Positions 35,595 to 46,943 of a stretch of DNA of 64,000 bases are shown piece after piece. The stretch comes from Branchiostoma floridae. Lineage: Eukaryota; Chordata; Leptocardii; Amphioxiformes; Branchiostomatidae. The stretch is from NCBI RefSeq assembly GCF_000003815.2, contig NC_049981.1, positions 17,160,393-17,224,392 of the forward strand. Direction: 5' to 3'. The notes under the pieces were generated by a model, which was not told where the DNA came from, ran no database searches, and was given only the letters and a program-made list of their open reading frames with translations. The position numbers and the translations under genes were made by a program. The stretch's first letter is position 1. Each line of letters starts with the position of its first letter.

Positions 35595-37546
35595 GTTGTC
35601 GTATGAATCTGCCATCTTCTTCCATTATCAAATCTCAAATCCAAGAGGAATAGTGTGCAATGGATCAGGTAGATCACACCTACCTTACCCGAGCACGCGT
35701 TGGCACGCCACCGAACTGCAGACGTGAACTGTTGCGTCTATCCTAGCCCCAAACTTGGAGAGCCTCTCCTAAAAGTACATCCCAGGTCTACCTCATTCGA
35801 CAGAGAACCCATAAAATGTTTCTATACCAATTCACGTCCCAACGACGATGAATGCATGCGAAACCCTTTAATGTTTGACATATCAGAGACAGGTAAAAGA
35901 GATATAAGTCGTTGACTGATGACCGTTGGATTAAAGGATTTGAAAACCCCATGGGGTACATGGGGATGAGAGGTACTTGTATATTCCTGTCTTACTTCGG
36001 ACGCTCGTTCAGAGACAACACGTAGGCGCTTATTACGGTAAAACCAATGACGTCGTGCGCACTCCGAGTCTCTCTACCGACAGGCCACAGTCGGTGGAGT
36101 GGAGCAAAGTGGACGCAATTGACGTCGTAACGACGATCTGTCATAAAATTGCCACCCCCGAATGGCAGTCATTGCAACTCACGACAACAACAAGGGAGGC
36201 GAGGACTGTGGAGTACAGTGCCTCACGAATGACATTTTGTTGCGCTCGTTTTCGGTCCATCACACGTCCATTAGTGGGCAGGATTACGAGCAAAGCCAGT
36301 GAAATAGTGTAATGTAGAGATAGTTTATCCGCACAACCTTGGCTTTTCTGTGAGCTGCTTACTGTTAATGGCGGCTGCGAACCCGGTTGCTGACAGGGCC
36401 GGGTCAAAAGGTCAGCGGGACAAGAAACAAGACGGGTATAGCCTCCTTAAAGGAACAATTCGATGTATGTAATGTACAGGCTTCTTAAAGAGTCGAAACG
36501 GTTTACAATAATCTTTAAAAGAAACAGGACTGTTTACAGGCGTACTTAAGACAAATATCATATTAATTTGATTGAAGCAAAAAAAGACAACAACTTTAAG
36601 ATGAACGAAATACCTGTATGGTATGTTTATACAAGCTGCAGGCAGAAATACAGAAGTACAATAACGGTGGCATCTTTCTACATTCCCAATGACTTAAATG
36701 TATGTTAGTACGTACAGTTTCAACTTCTTCTTACGTACTTGCTACCACAGATGTAAATGTATGGACAGATTTAAGATAACGCAAGTAGAGCTCAAATAGT
36801 ATTGTTCCAGACGAAAGCGTAATGCTTTGTCGATAGTTGCTTGTAGTAGTACAATGCAGTGTCTTCCACTTAGGACACCGTGTTAGCCCTTCTTTTTACA
36901 ATACGTGTGTTGCGCACTTGACGTGCTGAGGTTTAAGATCTGTAGCTAATGTCTGAATTTTCTCCTCACCTATGCGTGGAGCCAGCGGCTTTACGTCCTA
37001 TAAGTTCTTATTTAAGCATTATTTATGGAACATAAGCGAATGAGACAAATCTATCGCCTTAACGCTTATCTTGAGTTAAAGCTACCACAAACAGGCGTGT
37101 ACTCTATCTTTTGTCCTTTCAATGCCCTTTCTCAACAGATGTAACGGTAATTGCAAGGAGCGGGGGTCAGTAATAAACACTGGCTGGATTCTTCTTTGTC
37201 AGACGTACATAGCCTACCTGTCAATCAAAGATCCACGGGGGCGTGGCCAAAGGATGTTACACCGTCCGAAAAAAATGGCCCTGTCAGTTTACCTCCAAAT
37301 ATGGTAATGTCACCTTGTGGGCGACCCGTGTGCTGGGGAAAGTCGCTCGGATGAGGAAGCGTTTTGTGAAATTGTCCCGAAATGAGTAACAGTCGCTTGT
37401 CAAATCTGTCACGTGATAATGTCATTGTTCGGTCAGCCGGCTATTGACTGCCCCCACGTCGGACATACGTAGTTTATTGTACTAGCAGAGGCTACTGATG
37501 TTTTCCCTCTGCACAGATTCTGTAAACACTTTTTAAGCTTTACGTT
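35595..37546. other. non-coding, no recognised gene
   Basis: Open frames of 60-111 codons overlap on both strands (for example 35977-36312) with no motif. No repeat was identified. Confidence 0.45.
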
Positions 37547-37795
37547 AGCTACTTCAATGATAGCAACCGGTCCTCCCTCCCTCCGTCCCTCGACCCCAAC
37601 TCCAAAGCCCCCCTCCCTCATTAGCTATCTCAACAATAGCAACCTGTCCTCCCTCTCTCCCTCCTTGACTCCCTCCTCACCCTGTTTCTCTCCTCCTCTC
37701 TTCTGTATCTGTCTTTCTCTGTCTATCTCTCCATGCCCTCTCCCTATTCCAGTCTCTAAGTCTTTCTCTAACTCTGTCTCTCTCTCTCTTGCTAT
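37547..37795. repeat. pyrimidine-rich low-complexity tract with 74-bp duplication
   Basis: The stretch is dominated by ccctccct and ctctct on the plus strand. The phrase atagcaac(c)ggtcctccctc at about 37560 recurs as atagcaacctgtcctccctc near 37636, marking a local duplication. The Ser/Pro-rich and Glu/Arg-rich open frames over it are compositional. Confidence 0.85.
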
Positions 37796-38754
37796 GCAAT
37801 ATTTCAGTTTCAATCAGAGTTTGAGTTTTAAGTAACTTGAAGCATCCTGAGTGGTTCAAAAGACCACGCCTTTGAAGACTCACAGTTTTCTTCCACAGAC
37901 TGTTGCAGCATACAATTACTGAAAGCGGGCAGCTCCAAGCCGGCACTGACGCGACAACGATGATTGGCATTTCCTGATACCAAAAGCACTTATAAAACCC
38001 TTACTCATGAAACATTCCACCAGCAGCGCACTTTTGTACATCCTCACGCTGCTTTTAACATTCATGTGCAGACAATACGCTCAACACGAAAAGTCTTGTA
38101 GCTTAATGGAGGCACGCGTCTGTAATATGCAGTTCTCAAGTGTCGCACGCCAGCATGCTTATTAGCACGACTAGGAAAATTGGCAGAATACACGTAGAAA
38201 CAGTTTTATATATCTCCATAATGGTGGCAATTAAGACAGTATTATGCAACTCGTAGAAAAACAACCACTTGAGTTAAAACCAGGCACTCAGCCTAAAAAC
38301 GGCTACACTTCTTTTCTTCATAAAGGCCTTCAACTTTGAAGTTATCCACAGAGAGACCAGAAAAAATTTGAAGTTTTTATAGTCTCTCTCAACAAATGAA
38401 ATCATTTACAGCCAAATCACCGTAACGGTTCAGCTCTTCCACCAAGAAAATTGGATCAATCTGAAAATCCTGAATTTACCCCTCACGATAAATTGGCGTT
38501 TTGTAATTGTAGAAAAACTACAAACGAAGAATCAGAGCAGAACGAGGTATTCATTTATAGAATGGGGACCATTATGTCATGCTACAGAGATTAATGTTCT
38601 TGTGAACAGTGACAAATTGTTCAAACCTGTAGGTCATTAACTACTGAACTTTACGTAATAAAGCGCAATCAGAGCGGAACTTTCTGACGTGGTGACTCGA
38701 AAAGAAGGGGATCATTATTCTTTTCCAAACCTCGCGTGGATTTTGTTTTCTTCG
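37796..38754. other. non-coding, no recognised gene
   Basis: Nothing recognised on either strand. Confidence 0.5.
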
Positions 38755-39222
38755 GTCAACTCTGTCCGGACAACCACCTGATGTAGTCAACCTCCCCCAG
38801 TCACAAGCAGCATCAGAACAGTTTTGTCTACATGGCGTTAGTTAAGACCCTCTGTCATCTAAGTGGTTGTTGAGCTGAGAGCAGGTTTGAATTAATTTGG
38901 TAATTCATGTAGGTGCTCCAGTAGTGTAGTTGTAGTGTATTCTACCTCCATAGAATGTCTTCGGTGTGTCTGTTTGTGTGTTAGTAGTTAGTATCTGAAG
39001 GGGAGGCAGTGTAACCGGAAACTAGAACGTCGGGGACACTGATATAAAGTTGGATCAAAAGTCACAAAAAAAGTTGCATTATTTCCTGTCTTCAGTTTCC
39101 TACGATATTTATTTTTGTTGCCATATAATGTCAGTGTGTATGTTTTCCACGGTCAACTCTGTCCGGGCAACCACCTGACGTAGCCATCCTCCTCCAGTCA
39201 CAAGCCACATCAAAAAAGGAAC
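38755..39222. repeat. 70-bp repeat present twice, 396 bp apart
   Basis: ggtcaactctgtccggacaa at 38755 matches ggtcaactctgtccgggcaa at 39151. Both continue ccacctga(t/c)gtag and then ccagtcacaagc. Whether this is a tandem duplication of the intervening segment or two insertions cannot be told by eye. Confidence 0.75.
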
Positions 39223-40209
39223 GCCACACATCCCACCTGGCATACTACAACTCTGCAACATTCACAATACTGTGAACACACATCATAAACAATCATAAAC
39301 AAACAAACAAATTAGCAGATTACATAGCGTTTACACCGAAACGCCACAGTATTTGTGTGTAGGGGAGGGGGTATGAGTTTATACCTATGGAGGTTACTGT
39401 GCCATCTGTACACCGTTAGATGAGCTATGCTCCGTGCCAGTGACCTGGTGATGACAGATTTCAGTGTCTGTAACACAAAGTGCGCACGGTTGACCATATA
39501 TTCAATTTGTATCACACAAAACGTTGGCTATAATTTACGACCCTTTCAAATTCAGTATGTCGTTCATTTTTTATATCTTTTTGCATATAGTGCAGCTTTA
39601 TTATTTCCTAATAAACGACTCAGCTCAGGTTATGCAATTCCACTTCAGACGGATAATACTTTCCTCTTAGAATTTGCTTTTTGTGTGTCGGGGACGTAAA
39701 ACGTTTTATCACGGATACTCGTTTGCTTTAAGTTAAGAGAAAACCCACTTGATTGAATACATCTGGACATTAACGTTTGCCTCAATTTAAAAATAATCTG
39801 TGTGATAAAGCGGAGTGCGCAGGTGTCAGTACGTTTTACGGTGTCGTGATCCTTTGGGGTTGTAAAACGTGCTTGCCGTGACATGCCCGGGGAGTGTGCT
39901 AACTTATCCCCCCAATTGAATTTTGCCTGAAGGGAACAGATCATAACATGGCTGGTGAACTTTATATACAGTCTGTCCATATCTGAACGCCCAATTAGGA
40001 AAAGCCATCCTAGGTTTATGTAGCGATTTTGAGTTATGCCGTCCTGTTATACAACGTCGAGACTTCGACTCGTCACAAGAAATATTGGCAGCAATACGGC
40101 CGTCATTTCAAATTACGATTGTGTTTATCGCATTACGAACGTTAAAATCCATAGTAACTACTTATATTTCAGCCATACATAGTATGGTGAAATATATTGT
40201 ATTCGTAAT
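39223..40209. other. non-coding, no recognised gene
   Basis: Open frames at 39427-39699 (plus) and 39645-39980 (minus) have no recognised domains. Confidence 0.5.
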
Positions 40210-40239
40210 GTTTCTTTCTTTCTTTCTTTCTTTCTTTCT
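40210..40239. repeat. TTTC microsatellite
   Basis: About seven tandem tttc units directly precede the 162-bp array. Confidence 0.92.
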
Positions 40240-40267
40240 CCTGTCAAATCTTCAAAGTGATTCATCT

Positions 40268-40850
40268 CCGCCGTTCCTGGACCGAATGACCTGAAATTTG
40301 GCACAGGGGTAGAATGGGCCAATACCTTGATGCTTTTTTCTCAGTTTTTTCATATCTGCCTCTAAAATGATTTTATTGAGATTTTTTGGTCAATTTTAGA
40401 CCAAAACTGTATATTTTGGCCCCTGTACCCTGGTATTACAACCAAATGAGCTGAAATTTGACAGAGATGTGCCTTGATAATGCCCCCATATAAAGTCGAT
40501 AACACTTTTGGTGTACAGTACAACAAAATGCTTATTTTTGCGATTTTGGGCCAATTTTTGACCAAAAAAGGACACTTTTGGCTCCTGTACCTTGGTATTG
40601 CAACCAAATGAGCTGAAATTTGACACAGATGTGCCTTGATAACCCCTTCATATAAATTCGATAACACTTTTGGTGTACAGTGCAACAAAATGCTTATTTT
40701 TGCGATTTTGGGCCAATTTTTGACCAAAAAAGGACACTTTTGGCTCCTGTACCCTGGTATTACAATTAAATGACCTGAAATTTGGTATAGATAGGCATTA
40801 GATACTTGGTAACAAGATTCAAGTAAAATTTTTGACATAAACAACTTTAA
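40268..40850. repeat. 162-bp tandem array, about 3.5 units
   Basis: tggtattac-type sequence recurs at 40431, 40593 and 40755, exactly 162 bp apart. gtgccttgataa recurs at 40471 and 40633. A more diverged unit precedes at about 40268-40430. Because 162 is divisible by three, a 207-codon frame stays open on the minus strand (40362-40985) with 54-residue repeats containing CPFLVKNWPKIAKISILL. Most base differences between units change the residue (for example H/Y, N/T, E/G, A/V, R/G), so protein-level selection is not apparent. I treat it as repeat DNA. Confidence 0.8.
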
Positions 40851-42135
40851 AATGATTAATTTTGGCACTTTTCTGAGGGGAAATTTGTTTTCTTTTGGCC
40901 TCCTGACGTGACCTTCCGTGACCCCGCACAGAGCCACACCTGTGTGCGTCAGCCGGAGAGTTAATTGAATCAAAGACCTAGCCAATCAGCGAAGAGGAGG
41001 CCAAAGGCTAATTAATATTCATAAGCGGGGCCTCATGATCCCGTATATAGCAGTGTTCCAACCAGGGGGAGCGAAGCCCGCCTAAGGCTCTCGCATTTTA
41101 GACTATTCAGAAGGCTTTATATTGTATCAGTTCTTAGGGGCATATCTATGATAATCGCAGCAGTCACTTAACTTCTCTTCAGGAGTTTAGCGTAACACTA
41201 TTTCAGGTCAAACCGTCAAAGGCAACTAAAAACAAACTTTAACGTTACTGAGTTCAACAGTACTTATAACTTGTTATCCGAAGTTGAAACGCCAGCGATG
41301 GTATTTTCGCTGCGCTGTTAGCTCCGTACGACTGTTGTTGACGGTCTTATAACGGTATATTTTGCACCCCTGTACCCTGGTATGAGTAACATTTGGTATA
41401 GATAGGCATAAGATAGTTGGTAAAATGATCCAAGTAAAATTTTTGGCATAAAGTACTGTAAAAGGCTTAATTACAGCACTTTCTTTAGGGGAAATTGGTT
41501 TTCTTTCGTTCTCCTTGCCATGACCTTTCGGACGTTCACCCCACAGAGCCGACATCTGCACCTGCGTCTAGCCGGCAGGAAGAGTTAATTCAATTAAGGG
41601 CATGAATGTGCAATAAAGGCTATTACTTATTAATGTTCAGCCAATCAGTGAAGAGGAAAGCGAAGGCTAATTAATATTCATAAGCGGGACCACACAATAC
41701 GTTAACTTGAAGACTCAGGCCGTACAGACTTCTCGCCAGGATTTTTTCAAAGCGTCGGACAGGGGTCCGGGGGCCGCCGAATGTCCCTGGCGGGGTCCAG
41801 GGGCAGGGCCACTGTGGGGGGGACCCAGGTGGGCGAAGCCCCCCGGAAGCTCTTGCATTTTAGACTATTGAGAAGGCTTCTTTTATCAGTTTTTTTAGGG
41901 CCATATCTACGATAATCGTAGCAGTCACTTACTTCTCTTCAGCGGTTTGACTTTAAAATATTTCGGGTCAAAGCTTCAAAGACAACTAAAACCTCATAAA
42001 CAACAAACTTTACTTAGCTCAACAGTATACAAAAATATTGTACGGGTTGCCATCCTTAGTTGAAGCGCTTATTTATAGCGCTAGTATCTTCGCTGCGCCG
42101 TTAGCCGCCGTGCGACTTTTGTTGACGGTCTGATA
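40740..42135. repeat. large diverged duplication (two units of about 0.6-0.76 kb)
   Basis: Blocks recur in the same order: tttggtatagataggca (40782 and 41392), gaagaggaggccaaaggc/gaagaggaaagcgaaggc with gctaattaatattcataagcg, ttttagactatt followed by gagaaggctt (41101 and 41863), and gttgacggtct (41340 and 42120). The offset grows from about 611 to 762 bp. Part of this is explained by a G-rich insert near 41750-41830 (gtccgggggccgcc, then gggacccaggtgggcgaagc) that is shortened in the first unit. It probably represents a mosaic dispersed repeat copied in tandem. Confidence 0.7.
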
Positions 42136-42336
42136 ACTTATCCCTACGTCGCCGCCTCGCTGATATTCCCACGGACATGTTTCAAGAAAAATACCCAGCA
42201 AAAAACGCTGTTCTGCGTCAAATTCTATTCTATAAAACATGTGGGACTCAGTGTTACAGTTTAAATATTTTGTAGAAGCACCGCTGTAGGAAAGAAGGTC
42301 CAAGCAATGTAAAACATCACGTAGCATGAAGTTCGC

Positions 42337-42460
42337 NNNNNNNNNNNNNNNNNNNNNNNNNNNNNNNNNNNNNNNNNNNNNNNNNNNNNNNNNNNNNNNN
42401 NNNNNNNNNNNNNNNNNNNNNNNNNNNNNNNNNNNNNNNNNNNNNNNNNNNNNNNNNNNN
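42337..42460. other. assembly gap, 124 N
   Basis: 124 undetermined bases. The non-round size suggests a length estimated from paired reads. Confidence 0.97.
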
Positions 42461-42474
42461 AGTCAATAGATCAG

Positions 42475-42515
42475 CATTTCCTCTATAGTGACCACCTGTC
42501 TATAGTGGCCACATT
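42475..42515. repeat. fragment of CTATAGTG(A/G)CCAC repeat
   Basis: ctctatagtgaccac is followed 18 bases later by gtctatagtggccac. This is a two-unit fragment of an 18-bp motif, cut off on the left by the assembly gap. Confidence 0.6.
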
Positions 42516-42917
42516 TCCTAGTGCTGTTGTTGTTTGACATAAACTTTGAACAGTTAATTTGTAAGTACTTTAAACTGCCAGAGTTTCAGCCCAATAAAAC
42601 ACTCTCAGCGCCAGGGTATGAACAGACTGACCAGACAGACGAAAATAAATCCTCGAACAAGGTTCAATCGTATCTTCCGGGTCTGGCAGGAAGTTGTTAA
42701 ACTAAAATAAGAATAGGCTCGATGGCTGATTGCATACAAAGTAAAACAGTTTAACAGTTTTACAGCTTGAAGAAAACAAACGCTCCTACAGTACCTGCAC
42801 CTGCTTGATAATTATTAAATCGTATGCCCTACTTGAATAGAAAAAGTTCACTGCAATAATAAATGTACCCACATCACAAGGAGCTTATACTTTTTTAAAC
42901 TTACACCTAGTTATCGT

Positions 42918-42966
42918 ACTGAAAATTGTTAATGACATTACATGAAGTCATTCAACAATTTTCAGT
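42918..42966. repeat. near-perfect 19/20-bp inverted repeat
   Basis: actgaaaattgttaatgac (42918-42936) is the reverse complement of 42947-42966 apart from one inserted base. The loop is 10 bases. A further tgaaaattttctgaa palindromic stretch follows. Confidence 0.85.
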
Positions 42967-44034
42967 CATGATGAAAATTTTCTGAATGGAAGGTGTGATT
43001 ATTGTCATTTTCTGAAAAATAGAAGCAAGCTCTGTTTTTACCTGGAATCAATTCACAATACCAGTACACTTTGGGGGATAATGTACTGTTAAGAGGATGT
43101 TCCATTTTTGCGCAGGGGTGATTTGGAACAGTCCAATGTTGCGTGGGAAGGGGTATGGCTGAAATATGCTGTATTTGCTCTTAAGCAAATGTCGGCCTTT
43201 CTAGTTTATAGATAGTTCATGAGCAAACTTCATGCCTGCTCGTTGTGTTATATCGAAGACATCCTAGTATAGCAAGCAGAAACGATTTTTATTGTCTCCG
43301 TTTAACTATTTTGTATCAATTTCATAAAAGTATTTGAATGGCAAAGATATCATTGATATGCAAGCATATTTGTGACAGTACTATAATGTGTGACTTTTTT
43401 GCAGAGAAAATAAGTTACAAATTCAAGTTCAAACTTCTCATTATGTCCGATTTATTAATGGCCAGGCGAGGGAAACGCATTGCAGCGACTCAAGAGGTTA
43501 GCAAAAATATGGAAAAAGGGACATGATATGTTGTGGGTATCATACTGGGAGGCAAGACGTCAATCATCCACAGCTATGAACGTCATGTAAACACTCCGAG
43601 CTGCCTGAACTCGACATTTCCACGCCCGTGATGGATCCGCCATGGTGGACAGAGGTGTTATTTCCTGACATCCGGGTCGTCCGAAAATGTCGGCGGCGTC
43701 CTAATTCCCACTCACAAGGCGGTGGGAAATGAGGAGGGCGGAACCTTCTAATGCTTCTCACACGGCCATTTTTCTTCTATATGAGAGGTGTAGACCTTTG
43801 GCCGCGGGGCGACATTAAGGGGTCCAAATGGTGTCCACTGACATTAAAAAGGTGCCCGCGAGAGGTCATTGTCGGCAATGGATTTTGTAGAAGATTTGTG
43901 GGGAGAGGACGTTTCGTCAGTTCTTCTCTACTCGTTTATATCAAGGGCAAACGGAAACGGTTTTATCATGAGACATTTAACAATTACATCATCAGCACCG
44001 AATGTAACTACCAAAGTTAGAAGCAACAGCGCTT
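42967..44034. other. non-coding, no recognised gene
   Basis: The segment at 43600-43760 is richer in CG and contains a ccgccATGG start context, but that frame stops after eight codons. No domain was recognised on either strand. Confidence 0.5.
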
Positions 44035-44275
44035 AAGTTGTTAATCCACTGTGTCTAGGGCACGGTACTAGAGGGCTCGACCCCATTCATCTCCTTCCAC
44101 CTGTTACCTCCCCAACCGAAGTCAGGTACCCGTTGTTACACCTAAGTGGAGTGAGGAAAGTCGTGTACTTTGTTAAGGGCACAACGACACCAGTACTGCC
44201 TGGAATCAGACCATGGTAGCCTCTGGATCTCGCATACGCTAGCCTAGCCAGTCGGTAATACGGACATCTCAATAC
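44035..44275 (-). repeat. tRNA-headed SINE, family A
   Basis: Read on the minus strand it has a tRNA-like head (tagcctagc region and a diverged B box, ccatggtctgattcc) at the right, then the body with gaaagtcgtg, cactccac and ggtacctgacttcgg. Orientation and order match the copy at 44490-44735, which lies just beyond the gap. Confidence 0.75.
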
Positions 44276-44304
44276 GAGACAGTTAGGAATCTTTCTTTAA
44301 AGGG

Positions 44305-44404
44305 NNNNNNNNNNNNNNNNNNNNNNNNNNNNNNNNNNNNNNNNNNNNNNNNNNNNNNNNNNNNNNNNNNNNNNNNNNNNNNNNNNNNNNNNNNNNNNNN
44401 NNNN
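44305..44404. other. assembly gap, 100 N
   Basis: Placeholder of 100 N between two same-orientation copies of one SINE family. This is a plausible cause of an assembly break. Confidence 0.98.
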
Positions 44405-44489
44405 ATTGCTACATGTAGCACAGTTTTAGGAACATTCGATCTAAGAAAATGTAAAGGTAGACGCATAAAGATTTTGAGACCCTAAGAGA

Positions 44490-44735
44490 AGTGTGTTGTT
44501 ATCCACCGTGTGTAGACAACGGTATTGGAAGGCGAAGCTTGTCCCTCTCCTCCCAGCGCCTACTACCCCCCAACCGAAGTCAGGTACCCATTCTAATACC
44601 TGAGTGGAGTGAGGAAAGTCGTGTTGCCTTTCTTGAGGACGTAGCGGCTAGCCAACAATGCCTGGAATCGAACCAGGGTCTGAAAGATCCTCACATCGTC
44701 TCTGTTGCATGGCCCAGTTTCTTACTTCTTGTTTG
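44490..44735 (-). repeat. tRNA-headed SINE, family A
   Basis: ccgaagtcaggtaccca, cctgagtggagtgaggaaag and ggaatcgaaccagg are clear. The last is the reverse complement of a canonical B box, ggttcgattcc. It is the best-preserved head of the family in this window. Confidence 0.78.
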
Positions 44736-46129
44736 ATAGTTTGGGCTAGTTCCGATGTCCGCTGCACGTGGTCGCTAATATTGTTTTCTATCGTAAACCT
44801 GTAGCTTCCGCTTGACTCATCTAATCGGCTGGTTCAGAGTTTAGAATGGTCAATAGGCCTTATCACTAAGCCTTGTGTACTTAATATCCCACAGACACGC
44901 ATGCTGGAACAGTAACAAGGTGATCCTATCCCGGCTCTGAATGAAAGACCTTTACTGTACATTTACGCCTCCAAGGGCTAAGCGCAACTCGTCTATCTCA
45001 AGATAACATTTACATAGAAACAAGAAGAGAACATTAACCTTTTAAAAAGTGGAATATTTTATAATCATTTTATCTAACGTCATTTTACCCATTTACCATC
45101 AGGCTTTTATGTCCTTGAATGTTCTATTTGAAACGTAAGAAATAAAGGCTGACACATTTAACGATCATATGAAGTACTTGTAAGTTTAACAATATGACGG
45201 CAAATGAGTGGCGATTCTAACGTGTCATTTACAAAGTCCATTAATGTCCTCTAACGTATACATCAGAGTACAGATTGTTATCTGGCAGAAATGCCGATTC
45301 TGATGATAAAGCTCTCGATAGGATCTGCTAATATAAAAGTTAGTCGAAGGAAGGAATTCAGAACTTTTTAATTCCGATCTACTCAAGATGAATGGATTGA
45401 CTAAGGATTTAGGATTGTTAAATGAGAGACCAGGGACTCCGATCGGGATCTCTGTCATTAGAATCGGCACGATTATGTCAAAATCATAATCTCCAGCTTG
45501 CTATATGCATTTTACGTCCAATGCTGTAGAGATCACGCAATAGCTTTTATTGATGTCCATTGTAACCTCTGGGCTTGTCTGTCCATCATAGAGAGTGTAT
45601 AGCTTCTGCTTCTGTCGGTAGATGTCACTTAACAACTGCCCTTGATTAAACTTTTAACTGCACATCTCCGCAGCGATGTCCGTTTGATACGTCAACGGGG
45701 ATGACCATCGGAAAAATGTCATACCATCCATCTATACAAGAGAAATCCAACGTCAAATTCGTCATTTTTGCTGACAGATTCGATGGAGCTGTGTGCCTCA
45801 GACTGAACCTAGTGTCACATTTGGTAACCTCTAACATACGGCCGCGGAGTTGACTATATCCGGGCTAATCTTATGTGATCGCCGCTGCCAAGTATTGGCA
45901 GGATCCTTTTATTCGACTGTTATTTGACCGACAGATATGATATGTTCAAAGCTTGAGTGTGGGAAGGAAAAATTGATCAACGCCCACCTATCGCACCAGA
46001 CGCAGTATTTCTCAGGAAGATAAGGACAGAAATCGCCAGCCTAAGACAGACTAGGCAGACGTGGACTTATGATTAGTAAAGTACCTGTCAGTAGAGGTTT
46101 GGTGGAACAGATGGGTAGGCATTTCCTTC
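44736..46129. other. non-coding, no recognised gene
   Basis: Frames of 60-81 codons only. Nothing recognised. Confidence 0.5.
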
Positions 46130-46659
46130 GATAGATACTCTGAGCATAACTTTAGAGTAATTGAAGGAATTTGGTAATTGCAGTGTTCATGTTTTTTTGA
46201 TGACATATTATGTGAAAATTTCAGACAAAAATCAAAATATCGGATTGAAATCCACATCTAGTTTATATGTGGAAACCAAAGCAACTTCTCCCATCTACAT
46301 ATTGACTGGAATTACGGAATCACAAAGTGCATTGTATAACTGTAGGATATTGTGTCTTTGAAGTAACAGAGGATTATCTTTATATTTAGACCATGATAGA
46401 TACTCTGAGCATAACTTTAGAGTAATTGAAGGAATTTGGTAATTGCAGTGTTCATGTTTTTTTGATGACATATTATGTGAAAATTTCAGACAAAAATCAA
46501 AATATCGGATTGAAATCCACATCTAGTTTATATGTGGAAACCAAAGCAACTTCTCCCATCTACATATTGACTGGAATTACGGAATCACAAAGTGCATTGT
46601 ATAACTGTAGGATATTGTGTCTTTGAAGTAACAGAGGATTATCTTTATATTTAGACCAT
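46130..46659. repeat. 265-bp tandem duplication, apparently identical copies
   Basis: 46130-46394 and 46395-46659 read identically by eye, both starting gatagatactctgagc. The same 66-codon plus-strand frame occurs in both. The duplicated segment includes the last codons and the 3' flank of the LINE fragment to its right. Identity of both copies implies a very recent duplication or an assembly collapse/expansion error. Confidence 0.93.
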
Positions 46660-46943
46660 GATAGAAATATTGCATACTTTGCTAGAGTTATGTACAGATT
46701 TGAAACATCACCAAGTAATATAGATTCTATGCCTATATCCATAACTAAAACAGAAATTCGTTCCTTAATACTTTCCCAGTACCCTTGCAGCCGGTTACAC
46801 TCAATGAACATGTGGATGTAGTTTTCTTCTGTGTTACATATTTCGCATGTGGGGCTGTAAATATTTCCCGTAGTGTCTATTATTTTCCATCTATGAAGTA
46901 AAAGTTTACATGGTAGTATCTTGTGGAGAATTTTGAAATTAGA
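46560..46943 (-). pseudogene. LINE reverse transcriptase, C-terminal zinc-knuckle region
   Basis: The minus-strand frame, open from 46943 to the stop at 46560 (about 127 residues), reads KILHKILPCKLLLHRW, then SPTCEICNTEENYIHMFIEC and NRLQGYWESI. The pattern CxxC-x(6-9)-HxxxxC, preceded by LLxRWK-like residues, is the C-terminal region found after the RT domain in L1/Tx1-type LINE ORF2 proteins. A TAA lies just upstream of NFKILH, so the reading is broken. Weak coding-like sequence may continue to about 47045 in another frame. The RT catalytic motifs are not in the window, so this is a 5'-truncated, decayed copy. Confidence 0.72.

Noticed and set aside
40362-40985. 207-codon minus-strand frame with 54-residue repeats as a real gene
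   Set aside because: It follows from a tandem repeat of 162 bp (a multiple of three), and most substitutions between units alter the residue.
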